Translations under genes and position numbers: made by a program
Shown: piece after piece, positions 53,584 to 63,500 of the stretch
Layout: every line of letters starts with the position of its first letter
How positions within the stretch are numbered: the first letter of the stretch is position 1
Assembly: GCA_934149405.1 (NCBI GenBank)
Contig: CAKPEV010000002.1
Span: 209,865-273,864, forward strand
Source of the DNA: an uncultured Clostridia bacterium
GTDB taxonomy: Bacteria; Bacillota; Clostridia; TANB77; UBA1234
Direction: 5' to 3'
Length of the DNA: 64,000 bases
The notes under the pieces: generated by a model
Seen by the model: the letters and a program-made list of their open reading frames with translations, nothing else
Database searches by the model: none
What the model was told of the DNA's origin: nothing

Positions 53584-54622
53584 ATGAAGTTTATACATAT
53601 AGCAGATTTGCACCTTGATACGCCATTAGTATCTTTAAGAAATAATAGAGATTTAATAAAGAAAAGAAGAACAGAACAAAGACAAGTTTTTAGTGATATC
53701 ATAAATAAAATTAAAGCAGAGAATATAGAATATTTATTTATTTCTGGAGATTTATTTGAACAAAAATTTGTTGAAAAAAACACTATAGATTTTTTGATTT
53801 CAAATTTTGAATTGATTCCAAATACAAAGATTTTTATATCGCCAGGAAACCATGATCCGTATATAAAAAGTTCTCCATATCAAACTTTTGAATGGCCTGA
53901 GAATGTAACGATATTTACTGGTGAAGTAGGAATGTTTTCATTCGAAGATATTAATGTGTACGGCATAGGATTTACGGATTATGAGTTTTCGTCAGACGAG
54001 ATCAGCAAAATTCAAATTGAGGATGAAGACAAAATTAACGTATTAGTCGTGCATGGAACATTAGATGGTGCAAGTAAAAAATATTTGGATATAAAGTCAA
54101 AGGATTTAGAAAAATTTGATTACGTTGCATTAGGTCATATACACGAAAGAAAAGTTGATGGCTCTAATATTGTATATCCAGGAAGTCTTTTATCTATTGG
54201 CTTTGACGAATTAGGAGAGCACGGAATTGTGATTCGGAGATTTGAAGAAGAATGATATAGAATATAGATTTGAAAATATGGAATATAGGCACTTTGAAAT
54301 TATAGAAGTAGATATTTCAAATTTCAAATCGCCAGATGAAATTTTAAATCATATTTCTTTAAAGGATAATATTTATAGGATTGTTCTATCTGGAGAAAGA
54401 AATGTTGATACCGATAAAATAATTGAGACATTAAATAATACAGAAAAAAATATTTGTGAAATAAGAGATTTAACACATATATCATATGATTTTGATAGTA
54501 TCACAAAAGAAAAAAATTTGAAGGGGATTTTTACAAAAAAGATGCTTGAAGAAATTGAAAAAAATCCAGAAAGAAAAGAGGAAATTTTAAAAGCAATTGA
54601 GATAACATATAACGTTTTATAA
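53584..54622 (+). CDS. yhaO: YhaO-like (SbcD/Mre11-family) metallophosphoesterase, full-length only after a +1 frameshift at CGG
   Basis: Mre11/SbcD-type calcineurin-like phosphoesterase: IADLHLDTP (D-x-H), ISGDLFEQ (GD), SPGNHDPY (GNH), VVHGT and LGHIHER (GHxH) motifs in order, with a dimetal nuclease active site. The zero frame ends at TGA 54253-54255, 223 codons in, just after CGG 54235. The remaining YhaO C-terminal domain lies in the +1 frame. Skipping one C gives GIVIGDLKKNDIEYRFENME and then RHFEIIEVDI, a smooth YhaO-like join, to TAA at 54622 (345 residues). The TTG at 54242 lacks a ribosome site. The start at 53584 follows AAGGAGG. The YhaN-like ATPase follows 12 bp later, forming the usual nuclease/ATPase pair of DNA repair. 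Confidence 0.88.
54235..54237 (+). other. Candidate +1 frameshift site, CGG (yhaO)
   Basis: Zero frame reads GTG ATT CGG AGA TTT and stops six codons later. Skipping C at 54235 gives ATT GGA GAT TTG and continues for 128 codons. A purine-rich SD-like AGGAGAG lies about 20 nt upstream. Confidence 0.78.
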
Positions 54623-54634
54623 TGGGAGGAACTA

Positions 54635-56383
54635 ATGAAAATCAATAATATTCAAATTAATGGATTTGGTAATTTGAAAGAGAAAAATTTGAATTTAAAA
54701 AATGGAATAAATATTGTCTTTGGAGAAAATGAGACTGGAAAGTCTACACTTGCAAACTTTTTAAAGGCAATGTTTTATGGCGTGAATAGAAATAAAAATG
54801 GAAATCCTTTCTCAGAGTATGAAAGATTTAAACCTTGGGGAGAAGGCGATTTTAGTGGAAAAATCGATTATGAAATAAACGGAAAAAACTATACGGCAAT
54901 TAGAGAGTTTAATAAAAATAATTGTAAAGTGTTTGATAAAGAAGGAAACGAAATAACGGCATTATTCAACAAAGATAAAATGAGAGGTTCGGAAATAGGA
55001 ATTGAGCAACTTGAGATAGACGAAGAAACATTTATAAATTCCATTTTTGTTTCTCAAAAAAACGTAGAGGTTGATGATAGTGGCAGAAAAAGTGTAATAC
55101 AAAAACTTACGAATATGATTCAAAGTGGAGATGAAACAATATCTTATGACAAGGCAAAACAAAAGTTGCAAAAGAAACTTTTAGATGAGATAGGAAGTGA
55201 GAGAACTCAAAATAAGCCATTAAATGTTACTATGCGTGAGATTAATCTGCTTGAAGATAAAAAAGCAAATTTAGTACGAAATAGAGAAAAACAAACGGTG
55301 ATTTTAGAAAAAGAGAAGGAATTAGATGCAAAACTTGCAAATACAACGAATGACTTAGAAAAAACATCGAAAGTACTAGAAATAAAAGATAGATATTTTA
55401 ATCTTCTTAGAGAAAGAGAAAATGATTATGAAATTGCAGTAAAAATAGCAGAAAAGGAATATCAAAAGAGAATAGAGATAAAAAAGAAAACCAAGAAAGA
55501 TTCACAGATATTAACGGCAGTTTTGACTATCATATTAGTAATAGCTTGTGCTATCTTGAAATGGTACATTCCAGCTGGTATTGTTGCTGCTGTTGGAGTT
55601 ATAGTGGCAATCATATTGTCAAATGTGTTATCTATGGATGTGAAAATGGGTACTGTGCCTAATTTCGACGCAATAAGAGAAGATTTTAAAAAGAAGGAAA
55701 ATAGAGAGTTAGAACTTTTAAAGAAAGATGGCATCAAAGAGAGTCTAATAACAAGAAAAATACCAGAATTAAAATCATTAATGGATGGATTTAAGAAGAG
55801 CAAAGATGATTTGACACTAGAAAAACATAAATTAAAAATAGAGATGGAAAGCCTAAAAGAAAATTTAGATAGACTTAATGAACTAGAAGAGCGATTAGAT
55901 GAACTATATGAAAAAGAGGAAAATTTAAGAAAGCTTGAATATAGTATTAAACTTGCAATGACTAAGTTAGATGATGCTTACTTTGAACTTAAAGAAGAAG
56001 TTGTACCTAAATTTGAAAATGAGATAAAAGAGAGTATAAAAAGAACAACTAATAATGAATACCAAAAAATCATATACAATGATGAGCAGGGAATATTAGT
56101 TGAAAATTATTTAGGAGACATCATTACATTAGATAAATTAAGTGTTGGTACAATCGACCAAGTCTACTTGGGCTTTAGATTAGCGATTGCAAATAGAACA
56201 GCAGAACTTCCTTTGATTTTAGATGAAGCATTTGCGTTTTATGATGATGAAAGACTAGAAAACATACTAAAAATATTCTCAAACGAATATGCAGAAAGAC
56301 AAATAATAATTTTAACGTGTAGTAATAGGGAAAAAGAAATTTTAGACAAGTTAAGCATAGATTACAATTTGGTAAATATCTAA
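54635..56383 (+). CDS. yhaN: YhaN-like SMC/Rad50-type AAA ATPase
   Basis: 582 residues, partner of the upstream YhaO nuclease. P-loop GENETGKST (30-38) behind an INGFGNLKEKNL N-terminus; Q-loop region VSQKNVEV; coiled coils on both sides of two hydrophobic membrane-like segments (about 288-330, LTAVLTIILVIACAILKWYI and a second). The C-terminal signature LSVGTIDQVYLGFRLA and Walker B LILDEAFAFYDD follow. It is shorter than the roughly 960-residue Bacillus YhaN, with reduced coiled coils. Such complexes bind DNA ends or hairpins, and the hydrophobic segments suggest membrane tethering, as reported for the family. ATG 54635 follows GGGAGG. Confidence 0.88.
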   Translation: MKINNIQINGFGNLKEKNLNLKNGINIVFGENETGKSTLANFLKAMFYGVNRNKNGNPFSEYERFKPWGEGDFSGKIDYEINGKNYTAIREFNKNNCKVFDKEGNEITALFNKDKMRGSEIGIEQLEIDEETFINSIFVSQKNVEVDDSGRKSVIQKLTNMIQSGDETISYDKAKQKLQKKLLDEIGSERTQNKPLNVTMREINLLEDKKANLVRNREKQTVILEKEKELDAKLANTTNDLEKTSKVLEIKDRYFNLLRERENDYEIAVKIAEKEYQKRIEIKKKTKKDSQILTAVLTIILVIACAILKWYIPAGIVAAVGVIVAIILSNVLSMDVKMGTVPNFDAIREDFKKKENRELELLKKDGIKESLITRKIPELKSLMDGFKKSKDDLTLEKHKLKIEMESLKENLDRLNELEERLDELYEKEENLRKLEYSIKLAMTKLDDAYFELKEEVVPKFENEIKESIKRTTNNEYQKIIYNDEQGILVENYLGDIITLDKLSVGTIDQVYLGFRLAIANRTAELPLILDEAFAFYDDERLENILKIFSNEYAERQIIILTCSNREKEILDKLSIDYNLVNI

Positions 56384-56431
56384 TGTCAATAAGTCGAAAA
56401 CCGAAAGAATTATAAGAAGGAAAAGTGAAAA

Positions 56432-57994
56432 ATGCTAAGAATAAAAGATGTAAAAATTAAAAAAGATTTTTCTAAAGAAGAACTTATAAGATACATATGT
56501 GAAAAAAGCAGAATAAAATTGACAGATGTAAGAGATTTTAGAATATACAAAAAGTCTATAGATGCCAGAAATAAAGCAGACATCTTCTATGTTTATACTG
56601 TGGATATATTGGTAGAGGATGAGAAGCTATATAATAAATTCGAACATATAGATTTAGAAGATGAGGCAAAAATCGATGTGAAAATAAACAGAAAAAGCTT
56701 ACTAAGGCCAATTATTGTTGGCGCAGGTCCAGCAGGACTTTTTGCGGCTTTAACGCTTGCACAAAATGGAATAAAGCCAATCGTATTAGAACAAGGCAAG
56801 AGTGTTGATGAACGTCAAAAGGATGTTGAATTATTTTGGAAAGAAGGAAAGCTAAATACATTATCTAATGTTCAATTCGGAGAAGGTGGAGCGGGAACAT
56901 TTTCTGATGGAAAACTTACAACAGGAGTAAATGATTCGCTATGCAAAAAAGTTATCAGAGAATTTTATAATTTTGGAGCACCAGAGCAAATTTTATATAC
57001 GAGTAAACCTCATATAGGAACAGACAACTTAATAAATATAGTTAGAAATATGAGAGAAGAAATAAAGAGGCTTGGTGGAGACGTATATTTTAATGAACAA
57101 GTTGTTGATTTCAAGATTGAAGATAATAAAATAAAAGAGGTAATTTGCAAAAGTGGAAAAGTCTTTGAAACGGATACACTTGTTTTAGCTATAGGGCATA
57201 GTGCAAGAGCTACGTTTGAAAAGTTATATTCAAAAGGTATAAGCATGGAGAAAAAGAACTTTAGCGTTGGTGTGAGAATAGAGCATAAGCAAGAGATGAT
57301 AAACAAATCTCAATATGGGGATAAAACAAAATTAAAGCTTCCGCCAGCTGAATATAAACTTGCTTATCATGGAGAAGATAGATCATGCTATACATTCTGT
57401 ATGTGTCCTGGAGGTGTTGTCGTTGCATCGTCTAGCGAAGAAGGAACAATAGTTACAAACGGTATGAGTAAATTTGCAAGAGACGGTGAAAATGCAAATA
57501 GTGCGGTGCTTGTAAGTGTTACTCCAGAAGATTTTCCTGGAGATTCGCCATTACTTGGTATGTACTTTCAAAAGCAATTAGAGGAAAAAGCATTTGAGAT
57601 TGGAGGAGAGAATTATAAGGCTCCGGTTCAATTGGTTGGTGATTTCTTAAATCACAAAAAGTCTGAAGCTTTTGGAGATGTTAAACCAACATATATGCCA
57701 GGAGTTCAGTTTGCAGAATTACATGATGTCTTGCCAGAGTTTATTACGAAGACAATGGAAGAAGGACTAGTTTATTTTGATAAAAAAATAAAAGGTTTTG
57801 CAAGTAAAGATGCAATTTTAACAGGTGTTGAGACTAGAAGTTCATCACCGGTAAAAATTTTAAGAGATGAAAAATGTGAGGCTAATGTCGAAGGAATATA
57901 CCCTTGTGGAGAAGGGGCAGGATATGCAGGAGGAATCGTAACAGCGGCAGTTGATGGAATAAAATGTGCAATAGCAATATGTGAGAAAGAATAA
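56432..57994 (+). CDS. FAD-dependent NAD(P)-utilising dehydrogenase-like protein
   Basis: 520 residues. An N-terminal 90-residue domain rich in basic residues (LRIKDVKIKKDFSKEEL) is followed by a Rossmann FAD-binding motif VGAGPAGLFAA (96-106), an internal QFGEGGAGTFSDGKL motif and a C-terminal GEGAGYAGGIVTAAVDG segment typical of this uncharacterised flavoprotein family, annotated as FAD-dependent oxidoreductase or dehydrogenase. A CMCPGG motif (about 330) is also family-typical. The physiological substrate is unknown. It lies 48 bp after yhaN and is probably co-transcribed. No clear terminator follows. Confidence 0.85.
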   Translation: MLRIKDVKIKKDFSKEELIRYICEKSRIKLTDVRDFRIYKKSIDARNKADIFYVYTVDILVEDEKLYNKFEHIDLEDEAKIDVKINRKSLLRPIIVGAGPAGLFAALTLAQNGIKPIVLEQGKSVDERQKDVELFWKEGKLNTLSNVQFGEGGAGTFSDGKLTTGVNDSLCKKVIREFYNFGAPEQILYTSKPHIGTDNLINIVRNMREEIKRLGGDVYFNEQVVDFKIEDNKIKEVICKSGKVFETDTLVLAIGHSARATFEKLYSKGISMEKKNFSVGVRIEHKQEMINKSQYGDKTKLKLPPAEYKLAYHGEDRSCYTFCMCPGGVVVASSSEEGTIVTNGMSKFARDGENANSAVLVSVTPEDFPGDSPLLGMYFQKQLEEKAFEIGGENYKAPVQLVGDFLNHKKSEAFGDVKPTYMPGVQFAELHDVLPEFITKTMEEGLVYFDKKIKGFASKDAILTGVETRSSSPVKILRDEKCEANVEGIYPCGEGAGYAGGIVTAAVDGIKCAIAICEKE

Positions 57995-58070
57995 AGAAAC
58001 TTTAAAGAGATCGAGCAAATAGACATAATAAATTCCAAAAAATGATAAAAACCAGTAGTTTGACTTAAAA

Positions 58071-58099
58071 TTGACGTATTATGTAAAATGTGCTATAAT
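58071..58099 (+). promoter_or_regulatory. Promoter of the 58186 gene
   Basis: -35 TTGACG (58071-58076), 17 bp, -10 TATAAT (58094-58099). An AAGGAGG at 58122-58129 has no start codon at normal distance. Complementary GTACCAT/ATGGTA segments (near 58130 and 58159) could fold the leader. Confidence 0.72.
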
Positions 58100-58185
58100 A
58101 TAGCTATAAAAATTTATTTATTAAGGAGGCGTACCATTAAGCGTATATTACCTTATGTATGGTATTTACGTGGTACGACATTGTT

Positions 58186-58647
58186 ATGACAAGAGAAATC
58201 AACAACGCAAAGGCAACGAAGAGAAAAGAGAGAAAGAACTCCGTGAAGGAAATGGTCGCATTATGTGCGTGCCGGATTCTTCAGGTTCTTTGGGTGACTT
58301 TGTCATTCGCATTCGCAATAGGCGGAATTACGATTCTTGCAGTTGCAAAGGGAATGTATGTCCAACCGTGGTGGAGACCTTTCGTCTATGTTACGTTGGG
58401 TGTGGTTCTGCTTTTTGCTGGAATCATAGCCGTCGGAGTTGTGATGGTGCTTATTTACGGACTTTCTGTTGCGATGGGTAATAAGATGCTCAGAATCAGC
58501 AGAAAGATGCGTAGGGTTTACCAAGGAGAATGGATCAGAAGAGCCAAAGTGTTTTTCTTCATTGCAGATGTTGTTCTTGCATTGAGAGAAGCGTGTTGTT
58601 CTTTCGTTAAAGCAGTTTATCGTCTGAGCAATTATGCAACTTGGTGA
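58186..58647 (+). CDS. Small two-helix membrane protein of foreign composition, function unknown
   Basis: 153 residues from ATG 58186; ATG 58159 in the same frame is an alternative. Neither has a proper ribosome site, because the strong AAGGAGG lies about 30 nt upstream of 58159. A basic N-terminus (KRKERKNSVKEM) is followed by two long hydrophobic helices (WVTLSFAFAIGGITILAVAKG and a second around FVYVTLGVVLLFAGIIAVG), a basic stretch (LRISRKMRR) and a further hydrophobic segment. The coding is much richer in G+C than any neighbour and uses CGG (58273), CGT, CTG and GTC codons, pointing to recent acquisition. An overlapping ORF in another frame (from 58155) gives a Cys/Arg-rich chain without domain character and is rejected. 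No family recognised. Confidence 0.65.
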   Translation: MTREINNAKATKRKERKNSVKEMVALCACRILQVLWVTLSFAFAIGGITILAVAKGMYVQPWWRPFVYVTLGVVLLFAGIIAVGVVMVLIYGLSVAMGNKMLRISRKMRRVYQGEWIRRAKVFFFIADVVLALREACCSFVKAVYRLSNYATW

Positions 58648-58656
58648 TAATCACCT

Positions 58657-58700
58657 AAACAACAAAAAACTCCAATTTGTTTGGAGTTTTTTGTTGTTTA
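58657..58700. terminator. Strong bidirectional terminator
   Basis: Perfect 19-bp stem AAACAACAAAAAACTCCAA / TTGGAGTTTTTTGTTGTTT with a 5-nt loop. It serves both the 58186 gene and the convergent PQQ-propeller gene. Confidence 0.92.
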
Positions 58701-58703
58701 AAA

Positions 58704-60396
58704 TTATTTAATTTTTATTCCATATATTTTTTGTCCTCTTGTACCGATTACCATTATATCGTTATATATGGCAGGAGAACCTTCAATATTTCCACCACCT
58801 GTGTTTAAAACATATAATGTTTCGCCAGTTCTTGCATTTATTAAATGTACTCTTCCATATGCATCACAGAAAATAACATATCCCTTTCCTTCAGCATCAT
58901 ATATAGCTGTTGGAGAGCTCCAAGAATAGATGTTTAAATCTTTTTCCCAGACAAGTTCCCCAGTTGATTTTTTTAGTGCTACCATTTTGCCGCTATTAAA
59001 GCTTTTTCCTACTGTTTTTGAAGCGTTAAAAATTACTAAATCAGATATCTCATTTTTACCGATTATTGGAGAAGATAGAAAACCACCATTAACATTGGCA
59101 TCGTAGTTACATTCTATTGTATATTCCCAAACTTTTTCACCTGTTATGCCATCAATTTTTCTTATATATGCTGGTGTGGCTTTTCGCCTTCTATCTACTT
59201 CACAAGATGCATATAGCATGATTCCATCGTTTTCTTCTTCTAGTCCGAGTGTTGCGTCACAATCATCTTCCATGTAATGAAGCCATACTGGTGTCAAGGT
59301 AGATAAATCCAAGCATTGAACATATCCATGGTTGTTTATAAAGTAAGCATAGTTTTTATATATTGTCATTGCGTTTTCTGTGCCAGCCATTTTTCCATTA
59401 ATAGAGTATCTATATCTTGTAGTCATTGGGGTAATTGAAATACTTCCGTTAATTTTATCAAAATTAGTATTTAATTTCACAGCATATATTACACCGTTTT
59501 CGCCAGGTAAGAACATTGTGTCTGTTTCTGCATCTATCACAGGATTTCCATCAAATGCTCCCCAGCCTACGTATGCGAATTTATCTCTACCGTTTATAAA
59601 GTAAAGTTCCTTTCCATCAATTAGACTGAAAATAAAATATCCCATTTTTACTGTTTCGCCACTATTCGTATCGATTCCTTGACCAACGTAAAGTAGAGGA
59701 TAACCTCTCGGGTCTATAGTAACACTTCCTTTTATACAACTTGGAATTTTTATTTTGTCTCTTGTGCATTCGCCTGTTTCTAAATCATAGAAATGTATAT
59801 AAGAATCTAGTGCTCCATATATAACTTCTGTGAAATTTTCCTTTTGTTTAAATTTTTCATATATATTCATATGAATTTTTACGTCGTCGTCCCAAGTTAT
59901 TATTGAGGGTTGTCCATTCCAACCGACACCGCCCCAACCGTCAACTTTTCCGATTGTGTTAGTCCAAATTTTTTCTAATTTGTTTTCAGTAATATCAACG
60001 GTTCCGATAAGCAGCTGAGTCTCTGTAATTATTTCCTCTAAATGTTGTAATTCCTTTTACTTTTGAATAATTTTCTGTGCTGGTCATATTAACATTTGAA
60101 GAATAAGCAGTTTCGCCACTTTCATATTTTATTTGGTATTTCATATTAAATTTTTCTACATTGCTAAGTTCTGTGCCATGAGGGTTCACGAAATCTGGTT
60201 TAGGTTCTTTTTCCTTAACCACAGATTGATCATCACCTGATGGAACGTTAGATTTAGCTATAACAATATTTTCACCAGAAGGTTTAATCGAGGGAATGTC
60301 CGAAGTGCTAATAGTTGAATTTGCCTCAAAAATTCCTTGGAGAAAAAAAGAAAGTAGTAACAAAACTACTAAAGATATTATAATTTTATTTTTCAT
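58704..60396 (-). CDS. Exported PQQ-like beta-propeller protein, full-length only after a +1 frameshift at CGG
   Basis: The N-terminal part starts at ATG 60396 (GGGAG upstream): a membrane anchor (IIISLVVLLLLSFFLQGIF), then a SIKPSGENIV...NVPSGDDQS linker, then KGITTFRGNNYRDSAAY. There the zero frame reads CGG (60006-60004), then AAC CGT TGA. Skipping one C gives GTVDITENKLEKIWTN and continues without a stop into the 388-codon ORF whose first ATG is at 59870, to the stop at 58704 (563 residues). The body has PQQ/BamB-like blades with repeated (G)xVYAVKL, GEKVWEY, GELVWEK and INARTGETLYVL motifs, usually 7-8 blades forming a binding propeller. Exact function unknown, probably a surface or envelope scaffold or sensor. 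The divergent gene is the pilin-like giant at 60562. Confidence 0.85.
60004..60006 (-). other. Candidate +1 frameshift site, CGG (PQQ-propeller gene)
   Basis: On the minus strand the zero frame reads GCT TAT CGG AAC CGT TGA. Skipping the C (position 60006) gives TAT GGA ACC GTT GAT, an uninterrupted frame to the propeller. Confidence 0.8.
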
Positions 60397-60426
60397 AAGT
60401 TTACTCCCGAAATCATTTCTAAAATC

Positions 60427-60455
60427 ATTATAATTTATAGTGTCAAAAAGTGCAA
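60427..60455 (-). promoter_or_regulatory. Promoter of the PQQ-propeller gene
   Basis: Minus strand -35 TTGCAC (60450-60455), 17 bp, -10 TATAAT (60427-60432), about 30 bp before the start codon. The intergenic region (165 bp) must also hold the promoter of the divergent 60562 gene, for which only a weak candidate (TGGACT/TAATCT near 60486-60514) is visible. Confidence 0.65.
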
Positions 60456-60561
60456 TAAGTAAAAGAAATTTGGCTAAATTTGTAATGGACTTTTCTGTAT
60501 AGTAGTGGTAATCTAAATATATAGGAAGTTGGCTAGAAAACCACTTTAGGAGGAAATGCAT

Positions 60562-63500
60562 ATGATAAAAAATATGAGGTACATGAAAAAAGAAAAATTA
60601 AAATCGCAAGAGGGAGTTAGCTTGATTGTCTTGGTCATTACGATAATAGTTGTAGTTATCATTGCGACAATTGCACTAAGGTCTAATGATGGTGCGATAA
60701 ACGAAGCAAACATTGCAACATATAAACATGAGTTAAAAGACGTGGAAGTAAGTGTGTCGCAAACAAGAATAAAAAATCAGCAAGGTGGAATAGGAGAGGA
60801 ATATAAGGAGACAGGTTTTTATCCAATAATAATTGAAAATCCACCAGAGAATTTTGTTAGTTTTAGTGACGATGATTATTATGGTTATATAGTAGATTTG
60901 AATTATGTAAAAAATAGAGAAAGTAAAAAGGGCTATGACTATAAAAAGTACATGTTCGGTTCCGAAAATAAAACAATAACTTTTGGAAAGAATGGAAAAG
61001 ACAACGATGTGTATATATATGATGCCACAGGGAAAGTATTTTATGCAAAAGGTTTTTATATAGACGGTGGAGTATACTATTCAGATGTTCTATCAGAAGA
61101 TGGACCAGTGATTAGTGTAACAAAGGTATATAACGAAGCTTCTAATGTTGTGGATATGGTTATAGGGGTTATGCCTGTTAATGAGGGCGGCGAAGTTACA
61201 GTAAGAGTTAATAATTCTATGGGATTAGACGAAAAAGATGAATACATATATGATTATACTGCGACGAGTAATGGAACATATATCATAACAGCAGAAGAAG
61301 GAGAAACAACTTCAATAAAGAGGGTTAAAGTTTCGGAAATAACAGAAGGTGAATATAACATTGTATATCATTATCAAGATGGAACAACGCCGGATGAGAC
61401 AGTAAAGAAAAAGGGAAGTACACCAGTTAGATTAAAAGCAATAAAAAGAGAAGGATATGTACATGTTGGATGGTCAAAAACAGCGTCAGCGACGACACCG
61501 GAATATGCACCTGGAGCACTTTTGGCAGAAAATGCAGACACAGATTTGTATGCGATATGGGAAATGGGAGAAGCTAGAGAATTCACAATAACATTTAATG
61601 CAAATGGTGGAGAGAATGCACCTAGTGCTATTACCAAATTAGAAAGAGCAAGTATTACTATACCAACAGAAGAACCAACATATATAAATCATGTGTTTAA
61701 AGGTTGGAGTAAATCAAGTACAGCTACCGAAGTTGATTATTTGCCAGAAGCTACATATTCTGAAGAAGGAAATGCTGTATTATTTGCAGTGTGGGAAAAA
61801 GGCGAAATAAGAGTTGAGTTTACAGCTAATCCAGCAGAAGGTGGAACTGCCGTTGGTGGTGGAATCAAAGAAGCCGGAAGCATTGTATATATAACTGCTG
61901 TTCCGAATGCAGGATATTCATTCTACAAATGGACAGTAACAAGTAATAACGTTAAATTGGATAATAATTATGGCGAAACTACTAAGTTTGTAATGCCAAA
62001 AGGAACAGTAAAAATAACAGTTAATTTCAAGAAAACAGATTACGATTATACAATAAAGTATAATGCAAATAACGGTTTCGGTGCTCCGAATACACAATAC
62101 AAAAAGCATGATGAGAGCATAAATATAAGCACAACAATTCCTTCAAGAAGTGCACATCAATTTTTAGGTTGGGGAGATAAAATAAACGCAACGACAGTAA
62201 AATATTTGCCAGGAGCAGAATACACTGAAAATGCAAGTTGCACCTTGTATGCAATATGGAAAAAGAACACAGACCAATGCGTATTAACATTTGATTCAAA
62301 CGGCGGAACTAAAGCTCCTAGTAGCATAACAGCAGTAAAGGACTCGATAATCAGAATACCAACAGAAGCACCAATAAGAAGTAACTTGTTATTCTTAGGC
62401 TGGGCAAGAACAAAGGATGCAGAGGAACCAGAATACAGGAAGAATGATTACTTTACGATGACGGAGAGTACGACACTTTATGCAGTTTGGTCTGACTCTG
62501 AGAAACCAATCGTAAATATAACTGCAGAAGAAAAAAATAATCAGTTAATATTAAATGGTAATGCAATAGATAATGGTGGTGTAATAAGCTATGCTTGGAC
62601 AAATGAATTTTACTCAGAATCAGAGCAAGGAAGCATAAGTTGGACAAGTTTAAATACACCAAGAACCGAAATCACAATACCGAAAGATGTTTTAAGGTCT
62701 GGATTGCATTGCTTCTATGTAAAAGACGAGAGTGGAAATATATCATATGCCTCTATAGACGTTTACAGATTAACATTCTATAATGATACAACATTAGTAG
62801 ATACAAAATATAAGGCATCTGGTTATGCAGCAAGCATGACAGAAATAGAGCCTAAAAAACCATTATATGCTTTTTCAAAATGGAAAGCTGAATTGGATGG
62901 AAGATTGTATGGTGAAGACGAAAAATATTTACTTGAAAAAGATGAGAAATTTGTGGCAACATGGGTGGAAGCCTTAGCATATATACCTTCAAAAGATTGG
63001 TATTATGCAACTCTTCAAAAAGCTGTGGACGCAGTCGAAAAAGGCACAACAGACTATGTAACAATTCAACAAATAAAAAATGAAACAACACCAGGCGTAA
63101 AAATACCAGCAGGGAAGAAAGTGGCAGTTTCAATGGACACTAACGTTTTAACGTGTGCCGAAACAGCGATAACTGTTGACAAAGATGCAAGCTTTAAATT
63201 GATTGACGGAACGATAAATAGTAGTGGATATGGAATAAGAAATGCAGGAAATATGGAACTAATAAAAGGAAAGATAACAGCGCCAAACGGAATATATAAT
63301 TCTGGAGCAGTTACACTTGGAGACCAAGACGCAGATTTTTCGAGAAGCACTATAGTAGTAACATCTACTAAAGCTCCATACGAAATGGCAACAGGTGCAA
63401 CGCTATACTTTGCAAATGGAAGTTTAGAAAATGATACTAGTGCAACTAATCCATATGTATTTCCAAAGTCAGGCTTAACAATTAGACAAGACTTTGAGTT

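Noticed and set aside
54242..54622. Separate gene for the YhaO C-terminal domain
   Set aside because: The only start is a TTG without a ribosome site overlapping the upstream ORF. The sequence is the missing C-terminus of the same protein.
58155..58481. Cys/Arg-rich ORF in the alternative frame
   Set aside because: It overlaps the 58186 gene, which has coherent membrane helices. The alternative product lacks any domain character.
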